Origin: Acidobacteria bacterium Ga0077522
Lineage (GTDB): Bacteria > Acidobacteriota > Vicinamibacteria > Vicinamibacterales > Vicinamibacteraceae
Direction: 5' to 3'
Length of the DNA: 64,000 nt
Assembly (NCBI GenBank): GCA_001464065.1
Contig: LNDN01000003.1
Coordinates: forward strand, 1 to 64,000
The translations under genes were made by a program, and so were the position numbers. The notes under the pieces were generated by a model. The model ran no database searches. It was not told the origin of the DNA and saw nothing but the letters and a program-made list of their open reading frames with translations. Positions 21,357 to 30,760 of this stretch are shown here, piece by piece (the stretch's first letter is position 1; every line of letters begins with the position of its first letter).

Positions 21357-22625
21357 TCAGAACACCACCTGCAACCGGACGACACCTGACAGGAAGGACG
21401 ACGCACCGGCCTTCGGAGTTCGTGTCGCATCCGTGAAAGTTTCGTGAAGCGCGTTGAGGACCACCTTCACGTGCGGCATCACGTACCAGTTCACGCCAGC
21501 GGTGGTGATGCGGGTCCTGTTCTCGACCAGGTGATCAGCGCGCGGATTGCTCAACGCCGGGCCGTCCCTGTTCACGCTGCCGAAGGCCAGTTCCTCGTAC
21601 CGCGCCGCCAGCTCGATGGCGCCCGGTCCGCCGCGCACCACCGAGCGCTTCATGCTGATGTTGTCGTCCTTGTCCTGGCCCGTGACCAGCCAGGTGCCAG
21701 CCACGTACCATCCCGTGCCGAGCAGATCGGACAGGTCCACGTTGCCGAGTCCCTGGCCGCGGCGGTCCTCGCGCGACTGGATCCACTCGGCGCGCAGGCC
21801 GTACGGACCCGGCGTCCAGTCGAGTTCCAGCCCGAGCCGCTGCCGGCGCCCGTTCACGTAGACGGGCTCGAAGTAGTCGTAGCCGTAGGGCGTCTCGCCT
21901 CGCAGGCTGTTGAGGCCTTCTGGCAGCTGGCCATTGGTATAGGCCGCTCCCACCCGCAGCGATCGCAGGACGGTGTCCTCGCCCACCAGTGGACGCAGGA
22001 GCGCCGCCGTGACACGGCCGGCGTAGGTGGGCCCCAGGTCATCCTCGGCGTCTGGCGTGAACTGAGGCTCGGTCAGCTTGCCGATGTCTCCGTCCGTGGC
22101 AAACGCGCCCACTTCGTAGGTGAGGCCGCGCCCGAATGCGCGCCCGTGCAGCAGGACGCCCGTGTCGCGCGCCGGCGTCAGCTGGGTGGAGATGCGGGCC
22201 CGGTAGATGAAGTCGATCTCCGTGCGCCCGAGATTCTGCTCGAACCCGAACGGGATCTTGAACCGGCCGGCCCTGACGCCGGCGCGGTCGAACGTGTCCC
22301 AGTTGACGTAGACGTCCTTCCAGTCCTCCCACTCGCCGTTGTCGTCGATCTCGCGCTCGATCTCGAAATCGACGTGCCGCGTCAGTTCGCCCTTGAGCCC
22401 GATGCGCGCCACGTCGAGCCGGTAGGTGTCCTCGTCGACGTCGGGGTCGAAGCCTCGCGTGTCGAACACCAGCCGTGATCGCAGCGTGACGTAGAGGTCG
22501 TCGCCGAAGATCAGGGCGGGGCGCTCGTTCTTCCAGCCGAACCCGCGGGCTGCGGGGGGCTGGGCGGACGCGGCCGGGGCGCCGCAGAGCAACGAGGTGG
22601 CAAGGAGCAGGGCACAGCGTCGCAT
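21357..22625 (-). CDS. Phosphate-selective porin O/P-like outer membrane protein
   Basis: Signal peptide; DVARIGLKGELTRHVDFEIEREI; RAGRFKIPFGFEQNLGRTEIDFIYRA; terminal F (LQVVF). Confidence 0.88.
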   Translation of the reverse strand: MRRCALLLATSLLCGAPAASAQPPAARGFGWKNERPALIFGDDLYVTLRSRLVFDTRGFDPDVDEDTYRLDVARIGLKGELTRHVDFEIEREIDDNGEWEDWKDVYVNWDTFDRAGVRAGRFKIPFGFEQNLGRTEIDFIYRARISTQLTPARDTGVLLHGRAFGRGLTYEVGAFATDGDIGKLTEPQFTPDAEDDLGPTYAGRVTAALLRPLVGEDTVLRSLRVGAAYTNGQLPEGLNSLRGETPYGYDYFEPVYVNGRRQRLGLELDWTPGPYGLRAEWIQSREDRRGQGLGNVDLSDLLGTGWYVAGTWLVTGQDKDDNISMKRSVVRGGPGAIELAARYEELAFGSVNRDGPALSNPRADHLVENRTRITTAGVNWYVMPHVKVVLNALHETFTDATRTPKAGASSFLSGVVRLQVVF

Positions 22626-22682
22626 GGACGTCACGTGAATCACCTGACAGGCCATGGTGTCATGCGATAGTGGTGCGACGCC

Positions 22683-23552
22683 ATGCCAGAGTGTGGCAGT
22701 GGTGTGAAAGAGGATGCTGCCATGGCCCGCCTGCTCGTCGTCCAGCAGATTGCCGACGACGACGAGATTCTCAACAGACTGCCAGGACTCGAGAATCTCC
22801 ACGTCGAGCACGTGACGACCGCCGCGGCCGCACTCCGTCGCCTGGCCGACACGCCCTTCGACGCGATGCTCCTCAGTCCGGCGTCGTCGTTCGAGGAGGA
22901 TCTCGCGTTCCTGGAGCAGGCGCGGGCGCTGCGCCCTGGCGTGCGCGCGGTGTTCCTCGCCGACGACGCCACGCCCGAGGCCGTCATCGCCGCGCTGCGG
23001 GCGCACGTCTTCGCCGTCTTCACCAGGCCCTTCCATCCCGATCAGATCGCCGACCTCGTGCGCAAGGCGGCCGACGACCACGACTGGGACAGTCATGGCA
23101 TTCGCGTGCTCGGCGCGTCGCCGCACTGGATCTCGCTGCGGGTCAGTGCGCACCTCGTGAGCGCCGATCGACTCGTCACGTTCATGGGCCAGCTCCATCG
23201 ACGGCTGTTCCCGGCGCCGACCATGGACCTGCTGCTGATGGCGTTCAGGGAGATTCTGCTCAACGCCATCGAGCACGGTGCGGGCTTGGATGCGGGGAAG
23301 GACGTCCGCGTCGATGCCATCCGCACGCAGCGTGCCCTGACGTTCTACTTCCGCGATCCGGGGCCGGGTTTCGTCGCCGGTGCGCTGCCACACGTGGCGT
23401 CAGCCGGCGATCCGATCTCGCACATCGAGCGACGCGAGCAGGCAGGCCTGCGGCCGGGGGGCTTCGGCCTGATGCTGTCGCGGCAGCTGGTCGATGAAGT
23501 GCTCTATCACCCGATGGGCAACGAGGTCCTGCTGGTCAAGCACCTGGAGTGA
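22683..23552 (+). CDS. Pseudo-receiver domain plus HATPase (anti-sigma kinase-like) protein
   Basis: Receiver-like N-terminus FDAMLLSPASSFEEDLAFLEQARALRPGVRAVFL; REILLNAIEHGAG (N box), FRDPGPGF. Confidence 0.75.
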   Translation: MPECGSGVKEDAAMARLLVVQQIADDDEILNRLPGLENLHVEHVTTAAAALRRLADTPFDAMLLSPASSFEEDLAFLEQARALRPGVRAVFLADDATPEAVIAALRAHVFAVFTRPFHPDQIADLVRKAADDHDWDSHGIRVLGASPHWISLRVSAHLVSADRLVTFMGQLHRRLFPAPTMDLLLMAFREILLNAIEHGAGLDAGKDVRVDAIRTQRALTFYFRDPGPGFVAGALPHVASAGDPISHIERREQAGLRPGGFGLMLSRQLVDEVLYHPMGNEVLLVKHLE

Positions 23553-23859
23553 GCGGATCGGCCGCCGCCTGACGCAGGAGGCGCTCGGTGGCGTCATCGG
23601 CCGGCACGTCCTGAGCGGTGCCGAAGGTCGCGATGACCGTGAACAGCGACAACCGCAGGCCGTCGGCCAGCTGCAGCAGCATCGCCCGGCTCGGGTGGGC
23701 GCGGCCAGACTCGAGGAAGCTCACGTGCCGCTGTGACACCACGGACTCGAGGGCGAGCCCGAGCTGCGACAGCCGGCGCTTCTGGCGCCACGAGCGAAGC
23801 AGGTGCGGGAAGGACACGGGCAGTCTGGCGTCGGACCCCTTCTCGAGGAGAACGCACAT
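23536..23859 (-). CDS. XRE-family HTH regulator, short form
   Basis: LLRSWRQKRRLSQLGLALESVVSQRHVSFLESGRAHPSRAMLLQLADGLRLSL; start uncertain (ATG 23859 or GTG 23817). Confidence 0.65.
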   Translation of the reverse strand: MCVLLEKGSDARLPVSFPHLLRSWRQKRRLSQLGLALESVVSQRHVSFLESGRAHPSRAMLLQLADGLRLSLFTVIATFGTAQDVPADDATERLLRQAAADPLTPGA

Positions 23860-24172
23860 GACGACCCGCCTGCTGGCCCTCTCCATGGTGATTGCGCTGT
23901 TCGGCGCCTTGACGGCGATCGCACTCGCCGACGTCGGCTTCATCGGCATCCTCGCGCCGCACTTCCAGAGCTGGGGCGCTGGCCAGGTGTTGGCCGACCT
24001 GGTGATTCTCGCCCTGCTCTCGTGCATCTGGATGGTCCGCGACGCCTCGGCGCGCGGCCTGAACGCGTGGCCGTTCGTCCTCGTCACCCTCGTGGCCGGG
24101 TCGTTCGGGCCGCTCTTCTACCTGGTGGTGCGCGAGCGTCGGGCCACGCGCCCCCTCGTCACGGCCGGATGA
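23858..24172 (+). CDS. DUF2834-like membrane protein
   Basis: Three hydrophobic segments; DASARGLNAWPFVLVTLVAGSFGPLFYLVVRER; GAGGAG upstream of ATG. Confidence 0.8.
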   Translation: MTTRLLALSMVIALFGALTAIALADVGFIGILAPHFQSWGAGQVLADLVILALLSCIWMVRDASARGLNAWPFVLVTLVAGSFGPLFYLVVRERRATRPLVTAG

Positions 24173-25526
24173 CCGTGCCGTCACGTCGTCGGGTCGTGCC
24201 CCACGAGTAGTCGAAGTTGGGGGGACCTGGCTTGAACGGGAACTTCGCGGCCAGCGCCTCGTCCACCTCGACGCCGTGCCCGGGCGCGTCGTTGGCCACC
24301 ATGTAGCCGTTCTTCTGTTCCGGCGCGCCCTTGAACACCTCGCGCGTCTCGGCGGGGAAGGCCCCGCCCTCGTGGATGCCGAAGTTGTAGGTGGAGAGTT
24401 CCAGCGCGAGCTGTGCCGCATGCGCCACCGGCGAGGCGTCGCCCGGGCCATGCCAGGCCGTGCGCACGCCGAAGAACTCCGACAGCGCCGCCACCTTGCG
24501 CGCCGGGCTGAGGCCGCCGATCTGCGAGATGTGGATGCGGATGAAGTCGATCAGGCGCTCGGAGATGAGCGGCAGGTATTCCTGCACGGTGTTGAACAGC
24601 TCGCCCATCGCGAGCGGGATGCTGGTCTGCTGGCGCAGCTGGCGGAACCAGGCGTTGTCCTCGGGCGGAAACGGATCCTCGAGGAAGAACAGGTTGTACG
24701 GCTCGAGCGCCTTGCAGAGGTTGATGGCTTCGTTGAGCTGCACGCGTTCGTGCACGTCGTGCAGCAGCTGCACCTCGTCGCCGAGCGCGGTGCGCAGGTG
24801 CGCGAAGAGCTTCGGCAGCATGCGCACGTACCCGGCCGATTCCCAGATCGCGCGCGGGTTGGTCGGCCCGATCGCTTCATCGGCGGAGCCGGCGGTCGCG
24901 GCGTCGCTGCGCGCGCCGTAGGTGGCCAGGCCGGGCACGCCGCCCTGCACGCGCACGTGGCGGAAGCCGGCGGCGATGCCCTTGCGCGCGTTGTCGGTCA
25001 CCTCGGCGAAGTCCCGGCCGCTCGCGTGGTAGTAGCAGTCGGCACCGTGCCGCACCTTGCCGCCGAGCAACTGGTACAGCGGCAGGCCGGCGCGCTTGCC
25101 GAGGATGTCCCAGAGGGCGATGTCCACGCCACTCATGGCGTTGAACAGCACGGGCCCGTTGCGCCAGTAGGAGCTCACGTACATCGACTGCCAGATGTCC
25201 TCGATCTCGTCGACACGGCGACCCACGAGGAAGGGCCGCAGATACTGGTCGATCGCGGTCTGGACGACGAGGGCGCGCTGGGTGAAGGTGGCGCAGCCCC
25301 AGCCGTGCAGGCCGGGCTGATCGGTGATCACCTTGACCACGACCAGACGGATGCCATTGGGCGCGGTCAGCACGACCTGGATGTCCCGGATGCGGATGGG
25401 GGGCAGCCCGCGAGGCGCGGGCGGCACCGCCGGGACCTGCGCGAGGACCTCGCGGCCGGTTGCGAGGGTGGCCCCGGCCATCGCGGGGGCCGCCGCGAGC
25501 TTGCGCAGCACGTCACGTCGATTCAT
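24159..25526 (-). CDS. Mandelate racemase/enolase superfamily (RspA/mannonate dehydratase-like) with Tat-type signal
   Basis: MNRRDVLRKLAAAPAMAGA; GVDIALWDILGKRAGLPLYQLLGGK; FLEDPFPPED; RIHISQIGG. Confidence 0.93.
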   Translation of the reverse strand: MNRRDVLRKLAAAPAMAGATLATGREVLAQVPAVPPAPRGLPPIRIRDIQVVLTAPNGIRLVVVKVITDQPGLHGWGCATFTQRALVVQTAIDQYLRPFLVGRRVDEIEDIWQSMYVSSYWRNGPVLFNAMSGVDIALWDILGKRAGLPLYQLLGGKVRHGADCYYHASGRDFAEVTDNARKGIAAGFRHVRVQGGVPGLATYGARSDAATAGSADEAIGPTNPRAIWESAGYVRMLPKLFAHLRTALGDEVQLLHDVHERVQLNEAINLCKALEPYNLFFLEDPFPPEDNAWFRQLRQQTSIPLAMGELFNTVQEYLPLISERLIDFIRIHISQIGGLSPARKVAALSEFFGVRTAWHGPGDASPVAHAAQLALELSTYNFGIHEGGAFPAETREVFKGAPEQKNGYMVANDAPGHGVEVDEALAAKFPFKPGPPNFDYSWGTTRRRDGTVIRP

Positions 25527-25587
25527 GCGGTCTCCTGGAGAGCCGCATCGTCTGTCGAGGCCCGGGGCGTGTCAAGCGCCGCGCGGG

Positions 25588-26253
25588 CTACTGCGCCGGG
25601 AAGATGGCGATCTTCTGGACGACCAGATGGTCCTTCGCGGGGCCGTCGGTGGCTTCGCCCACCATGTAGACGATGCCGCGCGGGTAGGCGTGGGTGTCGA
25701 ACCGCTCGTCGGCGGTGCTGCTGTCGGCCAGCCACAGGCCGCGGACGTCACCCGGGTCGCCCTCCTGCGCCTGCAGGTCGTCGAGCGGGGCGAACAGCGG
25801 CAGGTCGGCGTCGGTCCGACCCGTGTAGAACGTCTGCTCCGGCTCCGTTCCCGCGCTCACCGAGATGCTGCGCAGCGGCGCCGATCCACAGTCCGGATGG
25901 GCGGCGAAGAAGGCATCGGCGCGTCCCAGATCCGTCAACAGCTGCCGTGTGCGCGCCCCGACCTCCGAGGTGCAGCTCTCGTCCAGCACGAACAGGAACG
26001 CGAGCCCCTGGGCCGGGAACACCACTTCCACACCGGTTTCGTCGCCGACGACCGCCGCCAGACGTCCGCCGGGAAAGCCGGCCAGGAAGGGGCGCAGGGT
26101 CGTGGTGTCGAAGCGGAGGTCGCCGAGGCCCTCGCCGGCCGTGAGCGTCGCCGAGGCATACGGCGCAAGCGCGTCCGGGGGCGCGGGGGCCAGTCCGCAC
26201 GCCGAGGTCAGCGTCACCGCGAGTGTCGCCAGCAGAAGTCGTGGGTTCCGCAT
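25588..26253 (-). CDS. Hypothetical lipoprotein
   Basis: MRNPRLLLATLAVTLTSACGL lipobox. Confidence 0.65.
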   Translation of the reverse strand: MRNPRLLLATLAVTLTSACGLAPAPPDALAPYASATLTAGEGLGDLRFDTTTLRPFLAGFPGGRLAAVVGDETGVEVVFPAQGLAFLFVLDESCTSEVGARTRQLLTDLGRADAFFAAHPDCGSAPLRSISVSAGTEPEQTFYTGRTDADLPLFAPLDDLQAQEGDPGDVRGLWLADSSTADERFDTHAYPRGIVYMVGEATDGPAKDHLVVQKIAIFPAQ

Positions 26254-26254
26254 G

Positions 26255-26704
26255 TCAGGACTCCGTCCCGTCCGCAGGCGCGACGGGCGTCCACTGCCCG
26301 GCTGGTCCCCCACAGCGCGCGACCAGCGACTCGACGATCTCGGGTGTCAGGACATCGGGGTGGATGTAGTGGTGGACCCGGGTGACGGCATTGAGGCTCC
26401 AGGCCAGTCGCGTGTCCTGCTGCACCTCGCAGACGCCGACCAGGTGCCGGGTGGGGCAGCGCTCGACCAGCGCACCGCCGCTCTCGGTGCACTGGGCGAC
26501 CAGCGACAGCCGACGCGTGGCATCGAGGGGGTCGAGCTGTTCGAGGCACAGGCTGTGCTCGCCGCGCGCGACGTTGCACGACACCTGGTCGCGCGACGCA
26601 TCGGCGCTGGCGGTCGAGGCGGGGGCGGCGCCGGGACTGCAGGCAGACGCCATCAGCGCCAGTCCGCCGAGCACCGCCACCCAGGGAGGGGACACCGAAG
26701 CCAT
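26255..26704 (-). CDS. Hypothetical lipoprotein
   Basis: MASVSPPWVAVLGGLALMASACSPG lipobox; ends 1 bp before the next gene start, so probably co-transcribed. Confidence 0.65.
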   Translation of the reverse strand: MASVSPPWVAVLGGLALMASACSPGAAPASTASADASRDQVSCNVARGEHSLCLEQLDPLDATRRLSLVAQCTESGGALVERCPTRHLVGVCEVQQDTRLAWSLNAVTRVHHYIHPDVLTPEIVESLVARCGGPAGQWTPVAPADGTES

Positions 26705-26773
26705 GGCCCATTCATCGGACCCGCGCGCCAACTCATGAGCCGGGCCAGGTGTGGCGGCGAGGGCTCGAGGGGC

Positions 26774-27091
26774 TCAGGCCTCCGGCGCGGGCCGCCAGAG
26801 CACGATCACCCGGCCGACACTCTGCACCAGGGCGGCGCCCGTGCGGGCGCAGATGGCCGTCGTGGCCTCGGCGCGGTCCTCCCGCTCGCCTTCGCCGATC
26901 TTCACCTTGATCAGTTCGTGTGCCAGCAGGGCCCGATCGATGCTGCCGATGAGGGCGTCCGTGACGCCAGCGTGCCCCACGCGGACGACCGGTTCGAGGG
27001 CGTGGGCGCGGGCCTTGAGCCCGGCGCGCTCGCGTGTGGTCAGGGGCGGCGCGGGCGAGGCCGCAGGCGTCCGGTCAGGAGCGTCGGTCAT
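26774..27091 (-). CDS. yhbY: YhbY/CRS1 family RNA-binding protein
   Basis: LKARAHALEPVVRVGHAGVTDALIGSIDRALLAHELIKVKIGEGEREDRAE. Confidence 0.88.
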   Translation of the reverse strand: MTDAPDRTPAASPAPPLTTRERAGLKARAHALEPVVRVGHAGVTDALIGSIDRALLAHELIKVKIGEGEREDRAEATTAICARTGAALVQSVGRVIVLWRPAPEA

Positions 27092-27117
27092 GACGACGAT
27101 CGTACGCCAGCCGTTGA

Positions 27118-27237
27118 AGGGCTCAGGGCTCAGGCCTCAAGGCTCAAAGGGAAAGGCCCAAGGCTCAGGGCTCAAGGCCCAAGGCCCAAGGCCCAAGGCC
27201 CAGGCCCCAAGGCCCAAGGCCCCAGGGCCCCAGGGCC
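27118..27237. repeat. Degenerate heptamer tandem array (GGCCCAA/GGCTCAA units)
   Basis: aaggcccaaggcccaaggcccaaggcccaggccccaaggcccaagg...; starts 27 bp upstream of the yhbY start and runs to the stop of the malic enzyme gene. Confidence 0.85.
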
Positions 27238-27242
27238 GATGG

Positions 27243-28910
27243 TCACGCGTACTCGCGATACACCGGTTCGAACATCCGGGCTCGGATGTCCTGCGCCAGG
27301 TCCTCCGGCCGGGAGGCGCGTGCCAGGCCCGAGTCGTGGGCGTTGGCGGCCACCGCCGTGGCGATGCGCAGGGACACTTCCCGAATGCGGGTGAGTGCCG
27401 GATAGACGCGGCCGAGGTCGAGGTCGGCCGGGTCCACCATGTCGGCGAGGGTGCGCGCCGCGGCCAGGAACATCGCGTCGGTCACCTCGCGCGATTCGCT
27501 CGCCAGCACGCCCAGCCCGACGCCAGGGAAGATGTAGATGTTGTTGCCCTGACCCGGCACGTGTCGTCGGCCCTTGAACTCCACCTCCGCGAACGGACTG
27601 CCCGAGGCGAAGATCGCGCGCCCGTCCGACCAGGCGTAGGCCTGCTCGGCCGTGCACTCCGCCTTGGACGTCGGGTTCGACAGCGCGAAGACGATCGGCC
27701 GCTGATTCAGGGACGCCATCTGCTCGACGATCGGCTGCGTGAACGTCTGCGGCATGCCCGAGACGCCGATGAGCGCCGTCGGCTTCAGCGCGGCCACGGC
27801 CTCGGCCAGGCTCGGCAGGTACTCGTGTGCGTGCGCGTACGGGAGCTTGTGGTGCGCGAGGTCGGTGCGCGACTGCACCACCAGGCCCTTCGAGTCGACG
27901 AACCAGCAGCGGGCCCGGGCCTCGGCCTCGCCCATGCCCGCCGACGTCGCCGCGGCCACGTACAGATCGGCGATGCCGGTGCCGGCCTCGCCCGCGCCGA
28001 GGAAGAGCAGCTTCTGGTCGGCCAGCGTGCCGCCCGTGACCCGCAGCGCCGCCATCACGCCGGCCAGGGCGACCGCCGCCGTCCCCTGGATGTCGTCGTT
28101 GAAGCTCGGCAGCCGCTGCTGATAGGCGCCCAGCAGCCGGAAGGCATTCGTGTTGCCGAAGTCTTCCCACTGCAGCAGGGCCTTGGGAAACACCGTGGCG
28201 ACCGCCTCGACGAACTCCTCGATGAAGGCGTCGTACTCTTCGCCACGCGCCCGCTTCTGTCGCAGGCCGATATACACCGGGCCGTCGAGCAGGTCCTGGT
28301 TGTCGGTGCCGACGTCGATGGTGATCGGCAGCGTGTAGGACGGATGGACGCCCGCGCACGCCGTGTACAGCGACAGCTTGCCGACCGGAATCCCCATCCC
28401 GAGCGCGCCGAGGTCGCCGAGCCCGAGAATGCGCTCGCCGTCGGTCACGACGATGAGGCGGATGCCCTGCACCGGCCAGTGGCGCAGCACCTCGGCGATG
28501 CGGCCCTTGTCGCGCAGCGTCAGGAAGAGGCCGCGCGGCCGTCGGTAGATGGCGCCGTACTCGAGGCACGCCTGCCCGACCGTCGGCGTGTAGATCAGCG
28601 GCACCATCTCCTCGATGTGATCCATCACCACGCGATAGAACAGCACCTCGTTCCGGTTCTGGAGGTTGGTGAGGTAGATGTACTTCTCCAGCGCATCCGG
28701 CTTGCGGTGCACGGCCGCGAGACTCCGGCTGGCCTGCTCCTCGAGCGTGAAGATGCGGGGGGGCAGCAGGCCCCGCAACCCGAGCGCATCGCGCTCGCGC
28801 TCGGTGAACGCGGTGCCCTTGTTCAACAGCGGATCGGTGAGCAGCGCCGCGCCACGTGGTGGCATCGGGGCGCCCCACGCGGACAGATCGGCGGGAGACG
28901 GGGAACTCAT
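27243..28910 (-). CDS. maeA: NAD-dependent malic enzyme
   Basis: LIYTPTVGQAC; VTDGERILGLGDLG; FNDDIQGTAAVALAG; FLGAGEAGTGIAD. Confidence 0.95.
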   Translation of the reverse strand: MSSPSPADLSAWGAPMPPRGAALLTDPLLNKGTAFTERERDALGLRGLLPPRIFTLEEQASRSLAAVHRKPDALEKYIYLTNLQNRNEVLFYRVVMDHIEEMVPLIYTPTVGQACLEYGAIYRRPRGLFLTLRDKGRIAEVLRHWPVQGIRLIVVTDGERILGLGDLGALGMGIPVGKLSLYTACAGVHPSYTLPITIDVGTDNQDLLDGPVYIGLRQKRARGEEYDAFIEEFVEAVATVFPKALLQWEDFGNTNAFRLLGAYQQRLPSFNDDIQGTAAVALAGVMAALRVTGGTLADQKLLFLGAGEAGTGIADLYVAAATSAGMGEAEARARCWFVDSKGLVVQSRTDLAHHKLPYAHAHEYLPSLAEAVAALKPTALIGVSGMPQTFTQPIVEQMASLNQRPIVFALSNPTSKAECTAEQAYAWSDGRAIFASGSPFAEVEFKGRRHVPGQGNNIYIFPGVGLGVLASESREVTDAMFLAAARTLADMVDPADLDLGRVYPALTRIREVSLRIATAVAANAHDSGLARASRPEDLAQDIRARMFEPVYREYA

Positions 28911-29037
28911 CCGAGCAGGATAGGCGTCGGCACCGGGTCGTGTCTTCGCATCTCGCATGCCTTCATCGCCAGATGGGCATGTGTCGGTGGATCCTGCCGC
29001 ATTCTGTGGGAGAGTATCGCCCGGAGGAGTTCCGCTC

Positions 29038-29820
29038 ATGTACGTGCGTTCGACGTGGACCGCGATGGCGGTCGTGACGATTCTTGGCTGCAGCGTGTCG
29101 GCGGAGGTGCTCGCGCAGACCGCCGCCCCCAGGCCCCCCGCGGGCTTCACGGCGCTCTTCAACGGCAAGAACCTCGATGGCTGGCGCGGGCGACCCGGTG
29201 GCGGTGGCGTCTTCAGCCCGTACGTCGAGGCGAAGTTCACGCCCGAGGAGCGCGCGGCGAAGCAGGCCGAGTGGAACGCCGACCGCGACCTGCACTGGCG
29301 CGTCGACACCGCCACCGGTGAGCTCGTCTCCGACGGCAAGGGCGTGCACCTGGCCACCGCGAAGCCGTACGGCGACTTCGAGTTCCACGTCGACTGGATG
29401 CTCACGCAGCCCGGCGGCGACTCGGGCATCTATCTCCGCAGCTATCCGCAGGTGCAGATCTGGGATCCCGCCAGCGCCCGCGACAAGAAGAGCGGCGCCG
29501 ACAAGGGCTCCGGCGGGCTGTGGAACAACAACCCGGACAACCCTGGCCGCTGGCCGCTCGCCCTGGCCGACAAGCCGATCGGGCAGTGGAACCGCATGAC
29601 GATCAAGATGGTCGGCACGCGGGTCTGGGTCACCCTCAACGACACGCCGGTCGTCGTCGGCCAGGTCCTCGACAACTTCTTCGACCGCACGCAGCCGGTG
29701 CTGCCCACCGGCTCGATCGAGCTGCAGACCCACGGCTCCGAGGTCCGCTTCCGCAACGTCTTCGTGCGCGAGATCGGCGAGGCGGAAGGCCGGTCGCTCG
29801 TCGGCACCGTCGCGAAGTAG
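29038..29820 (+). CDS. DUF1080 (3-keto-disaccharide hydrolase-like) secreted protein
   Basis: GFTALFNGKNLDGW; GGDSGIYLRSYPQVQIWD; GGAGGAG upstream of ATG. Confidence 0.92.
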   Translation: MYVRSTWTAMAVVTILGCSVSAEVLAQTAAPRPPAGFTALFNGKNLDGWRGRPGGGGVFSPYVEAKFTPEERAAKQAEWNADRDLHWRVDTATGELVSDGKGVHLATAKPYGDFEFHVDWMLTQPGGDSGIYLRSYPQVQIWDPASARDKKSGADKGSGGLWNNNPDNPGRWPLALADKPIGQWNRMTIKMVGTRVWVTLNDTPVVVGQVLDNFFDRTQPVLPTGSIELQTHGSEVRFRNVFVREIGEAEGRSLVGTVAK

Positions 29821-29839
29821 CACGCCTTCCGGACTGCCC

Positions 29840-30760
29840 ATGTCGTCACCGCTGTCGGTCGCCGTGCTCGGCGCCGGGTTGATGGGCCATGGCATCGGCC
29901 AGGTGCTGGCCGCGGCCGGACATCGCGTCTGCCTCACGGACACCGATGCCACGGCACTCGGCAGCGCTCTCGGCCGGGTCACGCGCAACCTCGAGGAGGC
30001 GGCCGTGGACGCCGCTCCCGTGCTGGCCCGGATGCGCACGACGCCGTCACTGGCCGACGCCGTCCAGGGCGTCGACCTCGTCATCGAGGCCGTCGCGGAG
30101 GTCGTCGCCCTGAAGCAGGACCTGTTTGCCGAGGTCGCCGCGCTGGCCCCGCCCCACGCGATCCTCGCGAGCAACACCTCCGTGATCCCCATCACGCGCC
30201 TCGGCGCGCGCCTCGACGATGAGGCGCGCCGTCGTCTGGTCGGGACGCACTGGTGGAATCCCCCGCATCTGATTCCGCTGGTCGAGGTCATCCGCACGGC
30301 GTGGACCGGCGCGGAGGTGGTCGATCGGGTCGTGACGCTGTTGCGCGACGCCGGCAAGACGCCGGTCGTCGTCCACCGGGATGTCACCGGCTTCATCGGC
30401 AACCGCCTCAACCAGGCGATGTGGCGCGAAGCCCTCGCGCTCGTCGAGGCCGGTGTCTGCGACGCCGAGACCATCGACATCGTCGTCAAGAGCAGCTTCG
30501 GCCTGCGGCTGCCCGTGCTCGGCCCGATGGAGAACGCCGATCTCATCGGACTCGAGCTGACGCGGAACCTGCATGCCCTGCTGTTCCCGGACCTGGCGAC
30601 TGGCGCGGCGCCGTCGCCGCTGCTCGACGAGGCGATCGCGCGCGGCGACACCGGCATGAAGGCAGGCGCGGGCCTGCGGCGCTGGACGCCCGAGGAGGCC
30701 GAAGCGACTCGCGCCCGGCTCGCCGCGCATCTGCTCGCGCTGACCAGAGGCGAGGCATGA
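29840..30760 (+). CDS. 3-hydroxyacyl-CoA dehydrogenase NAD-binding family
   Basis: VAVLGAGLMGHGIGQVLAAAGH; GTHWWNPPHLIPLVEV; VTGFIGNRLNQAMWREA. Confidence 0.92.
   Translation: MSSPLSVAVLGAGLMGHGIGQVLAAAGHRVCLTDTDATALGSALGRVTRNLEEAAVDAAPVLARMRTTPSLADAVQGVDLVIEAVAEVVALKQDLFAEVAALAPPHAILASNTSVIPITRLGARLDDEARRRLVGTHWWNPPHLIPLVEVIRTAWTGAEVVDRVVTLLRDAGKTPVVVHRDVTGFIGNRLNQAMWREALALVEAGVCDAETIDIVVKSSFGLRLPVLGPMENADLIGLELTRNLHALLFPDLATGAAPSPLLDEAIARGDTGMKAGAGLRRWTPEEAEATRARLAAHLLALTRGEA

Noticed and set aside
24276-26144. 622-aa plus-strand ORF
   Set aside because: Antisense to the enolase-superfamily gene and lipoprotein; no recognisable domain.
26751-29321. 856-aa plus-strand ORF
   Set aside because: Antisense to yhbY and malic enzyme and runs through the heptamer array; low-complexity Arg/Gly/His composition.
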